Shown here: positions 17,100-27,389 of the stretch, piece by piece
How positions within the stretch are numbered: position 1 is the first letter of the stretch
Layout of the letters: each line of letters starts with the position of its first letter
Assembly (NCBI GenBank): GCA_016777845.1
Contig: JADHQS010000005.1
Coordinates: forward strand, 1-36,754
Source: Candidatus Actinomarina sp.
GTDB taxonomy: Bacteria; Actinomycetota; Acidimicrobiia; Actinomarinales; Actinomarinaceae
Direction of reading: 5' to 3'
DNA length: 36,754 nucleotides
The notes under the pieces: generated by a model
The model's database searches: none
What the model was told of the DNA's origin: nothing
The model's input: only the letters and a program-made list of their open reading frames with translations
Translations under genes and position numbers: made by a program

Positions 17100-19481
17100 T
17101 TATTCTTCGTACCAGTTATCTTCTGACTCTTCATCATTTTTAACAATATCCAAATTATCTGATTCATTCTCCACAGTAACTTCATTATTTGAGTCATTTA
17201 TAGAAGTTAAAGATGCTGATTCATATTCTTCAACAGTAATCAAGACTTCTCTGGCTTTTGATCCTTCCGATGGACCTACTATGCCTTGAGCTTCTAATAT
17301 ATCCATTAATCTTCCAGCTCTTGCAAATCCCACTCTAAGTTTTCTCTGGAGCATAGAAGTAGAACCTAATTGAGAACGTATTACTAATTCTTTTGCTGTA
17401 GATAATAACTTTTCATCTTCACCAAAGTCTTCAGAAGAAGAAACAGATGATGTTTTTTGTACTTCTATGACTGCTGGATTATAAACAGCTTCCTTTTGAT
17501 TTTTAACCCATGAAACAACATCTTTAATTTCATCTTCAGTTACCCATGCACCTTGAATTCTTTCTAAACGCGGGTTTGAAGCTGTTACAACTAACATGTC
17601 ACCTAAACCAATTAATTTTTCTGCACCAGATTGATCAAGAATAACTCTAGAGTCGGTTGTTGACGCTACTGAGAATGCGAGTCTTGAAGGTATGTTTGCC
17701 TTCATGACACCAGTGATAACGTCAACTGATGGTCTCTGTGTAGCAACTACTAAGTGTATACCAATTGCTCTTGCCATTTGAGCAAGTCTTACAATTGCAG
17801 ACTCAACTTCCCTACCAGCAACCATCATTAAGTCATTTAACTCGTCTATAAATACAACTATGTAGGGGAATCTATCGAACTTGTCTTCATCAAGAAGACC
17901 AGCGTCATATTTTTCGTGATAACCATTAATATCTCTAACCTGACCATCAGCTAGTAAGTCATATCTTCTGTCCATCTCTGAAACTGCCCAACCAAGTGCA
18001 TCTACAGCTTTTTTAGGATTTGTAATAACTTTTGTTAGCAAGTGAGGAACATTATTGTACTGACCTAATTCAACTCTTTTTGGATCAACCATAACCATCT
18101 TTACATCATTTGGATTAGTTCTTACAAGAAGGGATGTTACGATTGAGTTAATACATGAAGATTTACCAGCTCCAGTTTGTCCAGCAATTAGTACGTGTGG
18201 AAGTTCAGATAAATTTAATAATCTTGGTTTTCCTGATATGTCTAAGCCAAGACCGACATTCAATGGATGTTCAGCATTAGCTGCTTCCTTAGAAGAAAGA
18301 ACATCCCCCAGTGAAACAAGCTTTCGTTGCCTATTTGGTATCTCTATACCTATAGCGCTTCTTCCGGGAATTGGAGCAAGTAATCGCACATCTGGAGTAG
18401 CCAATGCATAAGCAATATCGTGAGAAAGAGAAGTAACTTTTGAAACTTTGACACCAGGTGCAAGTTCAATTTCATAACGAGTAACAGTTGGGCCTGGAAC
18501 AACATTTGTGAGCTCTGCTTCTACACCATGCTCTTTTAATAATTTTGTTAGATCACTCGCAGTTTCTTGTAATAACTTTTTGGAAGTAGACACAGAAGAT
18601 CCTTTTTTTAGCAATTTAACTGGAGGTAATGTATAAGTAGTAGATTTACTTTGCTTCCTAGCTTTTGGTTTAGCGGTTGGAAATTTCTTTTCTTTGAAAT
18701 CTTTTATATCTGATACATTTGTAGCTTTTTCTTTGATTTTTAATGCTGATTTTGAGACAGTATCAGGTTCTATCTCACTATTAATTGGATCCTTGTAAAT
18801 ATCATCAAGATATATATTTCTTGCTTCTTTTCTTGCTAATACAAATGCATAAATGAATTTATAAATGTACTTTATAATTGCTTGTATTCCTCCAATTAAA
18901 TCCTTTAGTTCTATATCAGTCATATACAAAACTGACATGATTAAGCCTAATAAAAGAATCGTATGTGTCATTTGTAGGCCAACGCTGTTAGTTAGTGGAT
19001 AAACTAAAAAAGCTGAAATATGACCACCTGACTTTAGTAAGGGTTCTGAACCAGCGCTCAAAGATAAAGGTTGTGCATGAATTAAAGAATGAAAAATAGA
19101 TGCTGAAAATATTTGTACCCAAAATGTTCCAACTAGAACTCTTTGTGCTTTTACTGATTCACGATCTCTTACAAGGATTCCGGCTCCATAGAAAAAGAAT
19201 ACAGGTAAAGCAAACACACCATAACCAAATGCCCACTGAAGTACGTTAAAAATAACTTCTCCAACAGGTCCTCCTTTAGAGAATATTGACAATACGGTAA
19301 GCATTCCAAAAGAAAACATAAAGACCGCTACAGCTTGATAAGATTGGACGAACTTAGTTAAAGTAATAGAAGTTGTAGATTTAAGTGTAGTTACTGCCCT
19401 GTCTACATTTATTAACTTGTTTTGTTTAGACACCCGCTTACGCCCATTCACCCTTTTGCGAGTGGATGTCTTTACAGCCAC
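17100..19481 (-). CDS. ftsK: DNA translocase FtsK/SpoIIIE
   Basis: N-terminal TM bundle, GQTGAGKSSCINSI Walker A, PYIVVFIDELNDLMM Walker B, C-terminal winged-helix (gamma) domain. Confidence 0.96.
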   Translation of the reverse strand: MAVKTSTRKRVNGRKRVSKQNKLINVDRAVTTLKSTTSITLTKFVQSYQAVAVFMFSFGMLTVLSIFSKGGPVGEVIFNVLQWAFGYGVFALPVFFFYGAGILVRDRESVKAQRVLVGTFWVQIFSASIFHSLIHAQPLSLSAGSEPLLKSGGHISAFLVYPLTNSVGLQMTHTILLLGLIMSVLYMTDIELKDLIGGIQAIIKYIYKFIYAFVLARKEARNIYLDDIYKDPINSEIEPDTVSKSALKIKEKATNVSDIKDFKEKKFPTAKPKARKQSKSTTYTLPPVKLLKKGSSVSTSKKLLQETASDLTKLLKEHGVEAELTNVVPGPTVTRYEIELAPGVKVSKVTSLSHDIAYALATPDVRLLAPIPGRSAIGIEIPNRQRKLVSLGDVLSSKEAANAEHPLNVGLGLDISGKPRLLNLSELPHVLIAGQTGAGKSSCINSIVTSLLVRTNPNDVKMVMVDPKRVELGQYNNVPHLLTKVITNPKKAVDALGWAVSEMDRRYDLLADGQVRDINGYHEKYDAGLLDEDKFDRFPYIVVFIDELNDLMMVAGREVESAIVRLAQMARAIGIHLVVATQRPSVDVITGVMKANIPSRLAFSVASTTDSRVILDQSGAEKLIGLGDMLVVTASNPRLERIQGAWVTEDEIKDVVSWVKNQKEAVYNPAVIEVQKTSSVSSSEDFGEDEKLLSTAKELVIRSQLGSTSMLQRKLRVGFARAGRLMDILEAQGIVGPSEGSKAREVLITVEEYESASLTSINDSNNEVTVENESDNLDIVKNDEESEDNWYEE

Positions 19482-19516
19482 GAATAAATTATACCATAAA
19501 AAGAACTAGGAAAAGC

Positions 19517-20398
19517 TTAATTATTCTTAATTTTTTGGAAATTATCCCATAAATTATTGGCTAATTTACTAGAAACATCAGTAATAGGCATTAAAGGTGA
19601 TCCAACATCTTCCCACGATTTTGTAAGTAAGTACTTAACTGGCCCAGGACTTGGTTCTTCAAATAATAAATCAAATAAAGGTAAAAGTAGATTCTGCATG
19701 TTCTCAGCTGATTCAATCTCATCATTAAGAACATGATTTATTAAATCGTATATTTCATTGCCAACAATATGGGAGGCAACTGAAACTACACCTTTTCCAC
19801 CCATTTTCATAAACTCTATAGTCTCACCATCATTGCCTGAATAGATGTCAACTTTGTCCTTAAGTACGTCTAGTTCATTTTTAGAAAACTCTAAATCCCC
19901 TACTGCATCTTTAATTGAGTGTATTCCAATATCATCAACAAGCTTTTCTAAAGTCTCAATTTCTATTAAAGTTGCTGTTCGCCCAGGAATATTGTACGCC
20001 ATAATTGGTAAGTCAGTATTTTTAGAAATCTGTTCAAAATGCTGCAAAATCCCAAGCTGTGATGGTTTTGAATAATACGGTGTCACAATCATAATGCCGT
20101 CGACACCTAAGTCATTTGCCATTTTGGTATACTCTATAGATTCTTTTGTAGAGTACGTACCAGTACCAGCAATTATCTTTGCACTGTCGCCAACTGAGTC
20201 TTTAGCTGTTGAGTAAATTATTTTTCTATCTTCTTTTGTTAAATTTGGTGATTCTCCAGTAGTTCCTGATAAGACTAAACCACTAGATTTTTCATGAACT
20301 AATTTTTTACAGAGTCTCCACAGAGTATCAGTGTTAAGAACACCATTATTATCAAAAGGAGTTATGACTGCTGTTAGTAGCTTGCCGAAATCGCTCAT
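19517..20398 (-). CDS. dapA: 4-hydroxy-tetrahydrodipicolinate synthase
   Basis: SGTTGESPNLT, PYYSKPSQLGILQHF, YNIPGRT, IHSIKDAVGD motifs. Confidence 0.95.
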   Translation of the reverse strand: MSDFGKLLTAVITPFDNNGVLNTDTLWRLCKKLVHEKSSGLVLSGTTGESPNLTKEDRKIIYSTAKDSVGDSAKIIAGTGTYSTKESIEYTKMANDLGVDGIMIVTPYYSKPSQLGILQHFEQISKNTDLPIMAYNIPGRTATLIEIETLEKLVDDIGIHSIKDAVGDLEFSKNELDVLKDKVDIYSGNDGETIEFMKMGGKGVVSVASHIVGNEIYDLINHVLNDEIESAENMQNLLLPLFDLLFEEPSPGPVKYLLTKSWEDVGSPLMPITDVSSKLANNLWDNFQKIKNN

Positions 20399-20400
20399 AC

Positions 20401-21150
20401 CTAGATATTAATCTTTTTTGCTATTAAATTTTCTAAACCTAGATTAAAACCTTCTAAATTGTGATAAAGATCAAGAACAACTTTGACTCCATAGAGATAT
20501 GCTCTTCTATCATTTACTTTGTGGTCTAAAGTAAATGACTCATATTCATTTATGAAATCTATCTCTTGCTCAGCTAAATATTTATCATCTCTTAATGAAA
20601 AAATATTTTTGTTGTTCATATTATTAATCTGATAAAAGTCACCATTTTTTTCATGAGAGTTTAACTCTAATGGTAAGGAGTTTGCTAAATCTATTGCAGT
20701 ACCAGATGGTGCATCTTCTTTCTTTCCATGATGTTTTTCAGTAATGGTTACTGAATCGAAATTATCAGCAAGAACTAATGAAAATAGTTTTTGATAAGCA
20801 GCACCTATTGAAAAGTTTGGAATGATGATTACTTTTCTATCTTTTATTGTTTTTAACTTTGATAACATTTCTGAACTCATACCAGATGAACCTATTATTA
20901 AATCTGCATCTGAATTAAGTAATAAGTCAATATTTTTATTTATTACCGCTGCAGGTGAAAACTCTATGACAACATCTTCTTCTATGCTAGATAAATCTTT
21001 ATAAACTTTATATTCTTTACCTTTGTAATTTGGATCATGAATTGCTGTTAAATTAAAATCGTCTCTTGAGTTGATGTAACTTGAAACAAGTTGGCCCATT
21101 GATCCTGCTCCACCAGATATCAAAACAGTTTTTTGTGCGATTTCATTCAT
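20401..21150 (-). CDS. dapB: 4-hydroxy-tetrahydrodipicolinate reductase
   Basis: SGGAGSMGQLV nucleotide-binding start, ITEKHHGKKEDAPSGTAIDLA. Confidence 0.94.
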   Translation of the reverse strand: MNEIAQKTVLISGGAGSMGQLVSSYINSRDDFNLTAIHDPNYKGKEYKVYKDLSSIEEDVVIEFSPAAVINKNIDLLLNSDADLIIGSSGMSSEMLSKLKTIKDRKVIIIPNFSIGAAYQKLFSLVLADNFDSVTITEKHHGKKEDAPSGTAIDLANSLPLELNSHEKNGDFYQINNMNNKNIFSLRDDKYLAEQEIDFINEYESFTLDHKVNDRRAYLYGVKVVLDLYHNLEGFNLGLENLIAKKINI

Positions 21151-21198
21151 ATTTGATAGTTCCTTATACTTATAGTTGTTAATGATAATGATAATTAG

Positions 21199-23151
21199 AT
21201 GAATTCAAAGAAGAAAAACATAGAAGCACAAATAGTTGAAGATTTTGAAAAAATCAGACCTGCTATTACTAGGCTTTTGCAAACTCAAATGAAAAATGAT
21301 GATTTATCACTTCGATATGGAAGATCAAGATCTAACAGTAAAAATGATATTGTAATAAATCCATCAATACTTGTTAACACAATCTCGAAAACAAATCTTG
21401 ATAGAAATGAGGTTATGATTGGTACAGTTGTGCACGAAGCTATACATGCAACAAATAATTACACTCTAGACACTGAAACTTTAAACAAATTATTTCCAGA
21501 TGAACTAGATGATGTAGAAGATATTGATGACATTCTTGAAATACTCACTGGTCCCTTTGGAAAATATGTTTTTGACATTCTAATTCATTCGATAGAAGAA
21601 AAAATCTTTGTTAAACAATATGAAGGTTTAAATTCTATTCTTGAAGATATTTATACTGAGTCATTTTCTGAAATAAAAAAGCTTGGTAATTTTAGTCAGT
21701 ATCTTTCATTATTATTTCACTCAATAACTTCGTATATAGATCTTGAATTTGAAAACTACAAGAAACCTGTAGTAAGTTCATTGAATGAATCTTTACATAT
21801 TTTGAAAACGTTAAACTATGAAAATGTGAATGTCTCTGAATTAATAGAAGCTACAGTTCAGATGGTTGATATATGTAAACGGTATAATATTCTTCCAAAC
21901 TTAGACAACTACTCACTCGGCGAACAAAAAGAAATTGAAGAATCGCTTGATGAAAGTGTGGTGAGTGATTTGAGTAAGATTCTTATCCCCTCCTCCAACA
22001 ATGTGACAACAGGCAACACTTTGCAGAAATTTCTTGGTCAAACAGAGTCGAAATCAACTGACGATAAATTAAATCTTATGGATGATCATATATCCAAAGT
22101 AGGTGCATCAACTACGATCTACTTTCCATCAGGAAATGTTGCAAAAGTTGTGGAAAATAAAATTCCAAATAATTACAAAAATTTATATAAAAATGGTCTT
22201 GAAACATATGAATCTTTATTACAACAATGGAATTTACCTATTTACAAAGTAACAAACAAGATAAAACCCTACTTTATACACAACCAAAAAAGACAAAGAA
22301 TTAGTGGATTTGATCAAGGAGATTTATCTCCACACGTTCCAATCATGCTTGCATCTGGCAGATACGAGAGAATGTTTGAACAGAAACAAAGGCTATCTAA
22401 TAAGTCATATGCAATATCTCTTTTAATTGATGGAAGTGGTTCAATGATTGAGAAAAATAAAGATGAACTTCATCCTTGGTCTTTAGCCTCAGCTTTGATT
22501 GGTGCTAGTTATTTATCTCAAATATGTTTTGAACTTGACATCGATTTTGAAGTTTCTATATTTAACAGAGCCTTTGCATCAGAACATACTGAAAATGAAG
22601 AAGTTTACAATAAAAGAAAATTTGCAGTTTCATCAATGCTAAATAGAACCTACGGAACATCAGCACAGGAGCTTTACAATACAGCAAATCATTATTTTAT
22701 TAAAGAATTCAAAGACTCATGGAGAGAAAACTATCAGCAATTTATAGGACTAATTGAATTTTCAAGAAATTTAAGAGATTCAATTGATATCGGAATCAGT
22801 AAAGATTCAATTCCACCAGTAAGTATGTTTGAAAAAGGTACGAACATAGATGAAATAAATATTATGCATGCATCAAAAAGATTGCTAAATCATCCTTCAA
22901 ATACAAAAATGTTAGTTGTACTTTCTGATGGGATGACTAGAGGGTCGGTAAATGAGCTTCAAAATAGTATTAACTTTGCGACTAAAAATGGTGTTGATGT
23001 AATTGGGATTGGAATCGGTAATAGAGGTTCTTGGCGAGAGTATATAAATAATATTCAAATTGAAAAACCCGAACAGCTAATTCATTCCATAGTAAACATC
23101 ACAAAGGATATACTTATTAAAAACATTAAATTAAAATCTGGAGTTGCCTAA
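21199..23151 (+). CDS. VWA-domain protein with N-terminal HExxH (zincin-like) motif
   Basis: GTVVHEAIHATNNY (HExxH); MIDAS DGSGSMIEKN (DxSxS); LVVLSDGMTRGS. Confidence 0.78.
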   Translation: MNSKKKNIEAQIVEDFEKIRPAITRLLQTQMKNDDLSLRYGRSRSNSKNDIVINPSILVNTISKTNLDRNEVMIGTVVHEAIHATNNYTLDTETLNKLFPDELDDVEDIDDILEILTGPFGKYVFDILIHSIEEKIFVKQYEGLNSILEDIYTESFSEIKKLGNFSQYLSLLFHSITSYIDLEFENYKKPVVSSLNESLHILKTLNYENVNVSELIEATVQMVDICKRYNILPNLDNYSLGEQKEIEESLDESVVSDLSKILIPSSNNVTTGNTLQKFLGQTESKSTDDKLNLMDDHISKVGASTTIYFPSGNVAKVVENKIPNNYKNLYKNGLETYESLLQQWNLPIYKVTNKIKPYFIHNQKRQRISGFDQGDLSPHVPIMLASGRYERMFEQKQRLSNKSYAISLLIDGSGSMIEKNKDELHPWSLASALIGASYLSQICFELDIDFEVSIFNRAFASEHTENEEVYNKRKFAVSSMLNRTYGTSAQELYNTANHYFIKEFKDSWRENYQQFIGLIEFSRNLRDSIDIGISKDSIPPVSMFEKGTNIDEINIMHASKRLLNHPSNTKMLVVLSDGMTRGSVNELQNSINFATKNGVDVIGIGIGNRGSWREYINNIQIEKPEQLIHSIVNITKDILIKNIKLKSGVA

Positions 23152-24140
23152 TGGGTTCACAAAAATTTATAAATCCTGATAATGAAAAGCAATCTGTTGA
23201 AATAGATGAATGTAAATTAGAAAAAAAATTAAATGATTTTGAATCACGAAGTAATCGAATTCCTGAAGTTGATGAATTTTATGTAGATCTGGGAATGCAG
23301 TACAGGCTTGCAAAAGTTATGAATTCAAAAAGTAAATCTTTCAAAAACGAGATTCCAATACATATTGCCCTAATGGGTCATATGGGTACGGGAAAAGATC
23401 ATGATATAGAACAATTTGCAGCAAAGCTAAGATTCCCATATTACAGAATTCCTTTATCAGGAGAAGTTAGAGACGTAACACTTTTAGGATCTGTTCAGTT
23501 GTATGGAGATGGTAAGGGTGGAACTGAGAGCAGATGGCAAGATGGTGAGTTAACAAGAGCTTTGAGAGGACCAGCAATTGTTAATTTATCTGAGCTTAAC
23601 GCAGCAGGTCCAGAAGTTTTGTTTGCCCTACATTCATTACTTGATAGACATAGGAAATTAGAACTACCAAATGGAGAAGTTCTTTCTTTAAGAGAAGATA
23701 CTTATATTTTTGGAACAATGAACCCAACGAGTTTAAGAGATTATGCGGGTACCCAGTCATTAAATAAGGCATTCGCAGATAGATGGGTCATATGGGATAA
23801 ACCCTTTCCGAATAAAGAACAATTAGATGCTATTTTTGAAAAAAGATATCCCAAACTTCAAAAAGAATATAGAGAATTAATCATTAAATTAGCTACAGAA
23901 ATTAACAACTCATTTATGTCGGATGATATAAGTATTAATATAGAAACCCCCATGAGTTTGCGAACAATAGTAGAGAGAATACCTATTGGCTTAGATGTTT
24001 ATGCAGACTCAAAAGATCCATTAAAAGAAACCTGGGAAAATTTTGTTTTACCCCATGTTAATAAAGAGGATTTAGATCATTACAAAACTTTATGGAACAC
24101 AATAGTAAGAAAAGGGCCTTCTATAAAACCTAAGCTTTAG
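23151..24140 (+). CDS. MoxR/CobS-like AAA ATPase partner of the VWA protein
   Basis: ALMGHMGTGKDHDIEQFAAKL, GDGKGGTESRWQDGELTRALRGPAIVNLSELNAAGPEVLFALHSLLD, TYIFGTMNP. Shares the TAATG junction with the VWA gene. Confidence 0.82.
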   Translation: MGSQKFINPDNEKQSVEIDECKLEKKLNDFESRSNRIPEVDEFYVDLGMQYRLAKVMNSKSKSFKNEIPIHIALMGHMGTGKDHDIEQFAAKLRFPYYRIPLSGEVRDVTLLGSVQLYGDGKGGTESRWQDGELTRALRGPAIVNLSELNAAGPEVLFALHSLLDRHRKLELPNGEVLSLREDTYIFGTMNPTSLRDYAGTQSLNKAFADRWVIWDKPFPNKEQLDAIFEKRYPKLQKEYRELIIKLATEINNSFMSDDISINIETPMSLRTIVERIPIGLDVYADSKDPLKETWENFVLPHVNKEDLDHYKTLWNTIVRKGPSIKPKL

Positions 24141-24579
24141 AAAATTTTATTAAAGGTATATCTCTGTTTGTTCTTTTTCTGTACATTTGAAACGTTGGAT
24201 AAACTTCGTCTAATAAACCCCAGTAATATTCTTTTTGGGAAGACTCAATTAATTCGTAGGTAGCTTCAAAGCGTTCATTTTTTACTGTAATGAATGGATT
24301 GTCAGATGAAAGGTTATAAAACCAATCTGGTGTTTTATCATTTCCACTGTATGAAGCTGCAACTATATAATCATTTTCATAATTTGCATAAGTCAAAGGT
24401 GTTTTTCTAAGTTGATTTGTTTTACTACCAATGGTTTCGAGTAAAAGAATATGATCCCCAATTATTTTTTCACCAAGGAAAGAGTGGTTGAGTCTTATAA
24501 TTTTTGAATGTATTTTAGAGATTAACTTATAAAACCACTCAGGCCAGAGGTGTGCTGACTTGCCTAGTAATCTCCACAT
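24130..24579 (-). CDS. F420 (deazaflavin)-dependent nitroreductase family protein
   Basis: LLLETIGSKTNQLRKTPLTYANYENDYIVAASYSGNDKTPDWFYNLSSDNPFITV pattern. Confidence 0.82.
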   Translation of the reverse strand: MWRLLGKSAHLWPEWFYKLISKIHSKIIRLNHSFLGEKIIGDHILLLETIGSKTNQLRKTPLTYANYENDYIVAASYSGNDKTPDWFYNLSSDNPFITVKNERFEATYELIESSQKEYYWGLLDEVYPTFQMYRKRTNRDIPLIKFSKA

Positions 24580-24591
24580 TTATTACTTAAT

Positions 24592-24807
24592 TTAAAAATC
24601 TTCCTGATTTTCTTCTAGATTTTTAAATTTTGGATCGTACTTTTTGAAAAAATCTTTTATTTTATTTTCTAAATCATCAGTTTCCAAATTAGCTAATTCA
24701 TTTCTAAGCTTTTTAATTTGGACCTTAATATCGACATTTTCATCCATAAGTTTTAAAACATATCTGAATCCAAGTATTACAAGGACAAATTTAAAGATTT
24801 TCTTCAT
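24592..24807 (-). CDS. small hypothetical protein with N-terminal hydrophobic segment
   Basis: 71-aa ORF, charged/coiled C-terminus. Confidence 0.45.
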   Translation of the reverse strand: MKKIFKFVLVILGFRYVLKLMDENVDIKVQIKKLRNELANLETDDLENKIKDFFKKYDPKFKNLEENQEDF

Positions 24808-24877
24808 AAATTCATCATAAATACAAACATATTTTAAAAAAAGTATTTTTTGATGAAATTGCCACTGGAGTTAATCG

Positions 24878-25639
24878 TTGACCTCAAGTAAACTTAATGA
24901 TGTGCAAGAAATATTAAGTAATCTCGTTGCAGAACAGCAATTATTGGATCAATACTTACAAAGTATTCCTGTAAGGAATTGGAATACTAAAACCTCTTAC
25001 AAAAATTGGGATGTGACAGCTCATGTTAGTTATCTTGCTGCTCTTGAAGATCTTGCTGACAATGCTTTAAAGAAAAAAGGATCGGATTTTAACAAATACA
25101 GAGGGCCTAAGGGTTTAGAGAAATTTGAAAAAGAAGCAATCTTAAAAGGTAACGACATGAGACCACAAGATGTTATTGAATGGTGGAGAATTTCTAGAGC
25201 TTCTGTAATTGAGACGTTAGCTAAATCATCTCCAGGAAAAAAATTAACTTGGTGGAAAAATGAAATTGATTGTAGAACATTCGCGCTGACAAAATTAGCA
25301 GAAACATGGGCACATAGTTTAGATGTTTATGATGCAATGAAAAAAGATTATGAAGACACTGTTCGCGTTGAACACGTAGCACTTTTTGGATGGTTAAATG
25401 CAGAACAAGCGAGTAAGGTCAATAAAACTAAATATCAAGATTTGCGAATTGAATTAATCGGCCCAGAATATAAAGCCTGGCAATTTGGTGATGAGGAAAG
25501 TGAAAATAGTATAAAAGGTAATGCAAGTGACTGGTGTCGAGTGGTTACTGGTAGAGTTCCCAAAGGTCATAAGCTAACACTTTCTACTGAAGGTGATTTT
25601 GCCAAAAAATTCGTTAAATTTAATCACGTAAAAATATAA
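24878..25639 (+). CDS. TIGR03084-like / DinB-fold maleylpyruvate isomerase-like protein
   Basis: N-terminal LVAEQQLLDQYL...NWDVTAHVSYLAALEDLA, ETWAHSLDVYDAM (His-rich metal-binding pattern). TTG start. Confidence 0.7.
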   Translation: MTSSKLNDVQEILSNLVAEQQLLDQYLQSIPVRNWNTKTSYKNWDVTAHVSYLAALEDLADNALKKKGSDFNKYRGPKGLEKFEKEAILKGNDMRPQDVIEWWRISRASVIETLAKSSPGKKLTWWKNEIDCRTFALTKLAETWAHSLDVYDAMKKDYEDTVRVEHVALFGWLNAEQASKVNKTKYQDLRIELIGPEYKAWQFGDEESENSIKGNASDWCRVVTGRVPKGHKLTLSTEGDFAKKFVKFNHVKI

Positions 25640-26400
25640 TGCAAGTCTATGGCGTAGTTCACTTAAAAAGCCTTCCCGGCTCCCCTTCTAACAGATTATC
25701 TATTGATGAAATTATAGATTCAGCACAAGAAGATGTTAATAGCTTAGTTCATGGTGGTGTTGATGGAATAATAATTGAAAATTTTGGAGACACACCTTTT
25801 GTGAAAGATGATATTTCTAAACGTACGCTTGCTAGCTTTACTACAGTTGTAGAAAATTTATCAATAGAACGAGATATTAAGGTTGGAATAAATGTTCTAA
25901 GAAATGATGGAATTGCAGCTCTTGCAATTGCCGAAGCTACTAAATCACAGTTTGTACGAATCAATGTTTTAAATAACACCATGTTTACCGACCAGGGCGT
26001 TATAGAAGGTGATGCTCACGGAGTTAATCAGTTTAAATCAAGCCTTAATAGTTATGTAGAAATCTATGCTGATGTATTTGTTAAACATGCTGTACCACCT
26101 CCAGGTTCAAAAATTGAAAACCATGCAGAAGAATTAATTCATAGAGCAGGTGCGGATGTAGTTATTGTTACAGGAGATGGTACTGGACACGAAATAAATA
26201 TTGTAGATTTACAAAAAGTAAGAAACATTGTTCCAACTGGTAAACTCGCAATTGGATCAGGTGTAACTTCAACAAATGTCGATGCTTATCAAGATTTGGC
26301 AGACATACTGATTGTAGGTACAAGTTTTAAATTTGATAATGATGTTGCTAAAAGGGTTGACATCAATAGAGTCGAAGAGTTAGTAAGAAAAATAAAATAA
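25639..26400 (+). CDS. BtpA/SgcQ family protein
   Basis: GVVHLKSLPGSP, GGVDGIIIENFGDTPF, GADVVIVTGDGTG. Overlaps the upstream stop (TAATG). Confidence 0.85.
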   Translation: MQVYGVVHLKSLPGSPSNRLSIDEIIDSAQEDVNSLVHGGVDGIIIENFGDTPFVKDDISKRTLASFTTVVENLSIERDIKVGINVLRNDGIAALAIAEATKSQFVRINVLNNTMFTDQGVIEGDAHGVNQFKSSLNSYVEIYADVFVKHAVPPPGSKIENHAEELIHRAGADVVIVTGDGTGHEINIVDLQKVRNIVPTGKLAIGSGVTSTNVDAYQDLADILIVGTSFKFDNDVAKRVDINRVEELVRKIK

Positions 26401-26450
26401 TTTTTATTACAACAATACAATTCTGTTACATAACTATCATTTTTATTTGA

Positions 26451-27389
26451 ATGGAAGCCATACTTAATCTAGCACTACTACTGTTTCTTTTAGGAATACT
26501 GATTGGAACTCTATTTAAATTAACCATTCCCAACTCTATTTCTAAATACTTGGGATATTATTTGTTGCTTTCGCTAGGGCTAAAAGGTGGTGAAAGCCTT
26601 CAAGAAAATGGATTTATAAATGAAGTTATAAGTGCATTAACACTTGGAGTAGTATTTGCTCTTTTAATTCCAATTATTGCTTATCTTTATCTTAAAAATT
26701 TACTCAATAGCGACGATGCAGCCGCACTCTCTGGAACTTACGGATCAGTAAGTGCTGTTACATTTGTGACAGCTATTGCATATCTTACAACTACTAATCA
26801 AAACTTTGATAACTATATGTCTGCTGTTTTAGTTGTAATGGAATTTCCAGCAATATTTATGGCACTATATTTAGTAACTCAAAAAAAACAAATTGAAAGT
26901 AATAAATTTGAGACTATTAAAACAGCATTTTTAGAAATACCAAATATCATTTTGATCGCATCATTGTTTATAGGATATTTTGTCAATCAAACACTTTTAT
27001 CTAATTTAGATTTCATAATTGTTGAAATATTTGATTATGTTTTATATCTGTTTTTATTTGTTATGGGAACTATGGTCTCAAATAGAATTGGTGAACTTAA
27101 AGGCAAAGGAGCAAGCCTAATTGCTTTTGCTTTATGTACTCCATTGATTGGTTCAATTATTGCTTTGTTAGCATCTATATACTTTAATTTTTCTGTAGGT
27201 AACGCAACATTGTTAATGGTGTTAACAGCAAGTGCAAGCTATATTGCAGTACCAGCAGTTGTAAAAGACGCTATACCAAATGCAAATCCTGCTATTTACC
27301 TAGGACTAAGTTTGGGTGTCACATTTCCATTCAATATCATTGTTGGAATACCTTTGTATAACGAATTAGCTAAATACTTTATTGGCTAA
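26451..27389 (+). CDS. sbtA: SbtA-like sodium-dependent bicarbonate transporter
   Basis: Multi-TM; LLLSLGLKGGESLQENG, GTYGSVSAVTFVTA, ASASYIAVPAVVKDAIPNANPAIYLGLSLGVTFPFNI. Confidence 0.8.
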   Translation: MEAILNLALLLFLLGILIGTLFKLTIPNSISKYLGYYLLLSLGLKGGESLQENGFINEVISALTLGVVFALLIPIIAYLYLKNLLNSDDAAALSGTYGSVSAVTFVTAIAYLTTTNQNFDNYMSAVLVVMEFPAIFMALYLVTQKKQIESNKFETIKTAFLEIPNIILIASLFIGYFVNQTLLSNLDFIIVEIFDYVLYLFLFVMGTMVSNRIGELKGKGASLIAFALCTPLIGSIIALLASIYFNFSVGNATLLMVLTASASYIAVPAVVKDAIPNANPAIYLGLSLGVTFPFNIIVGIPLYNELAKYFIG

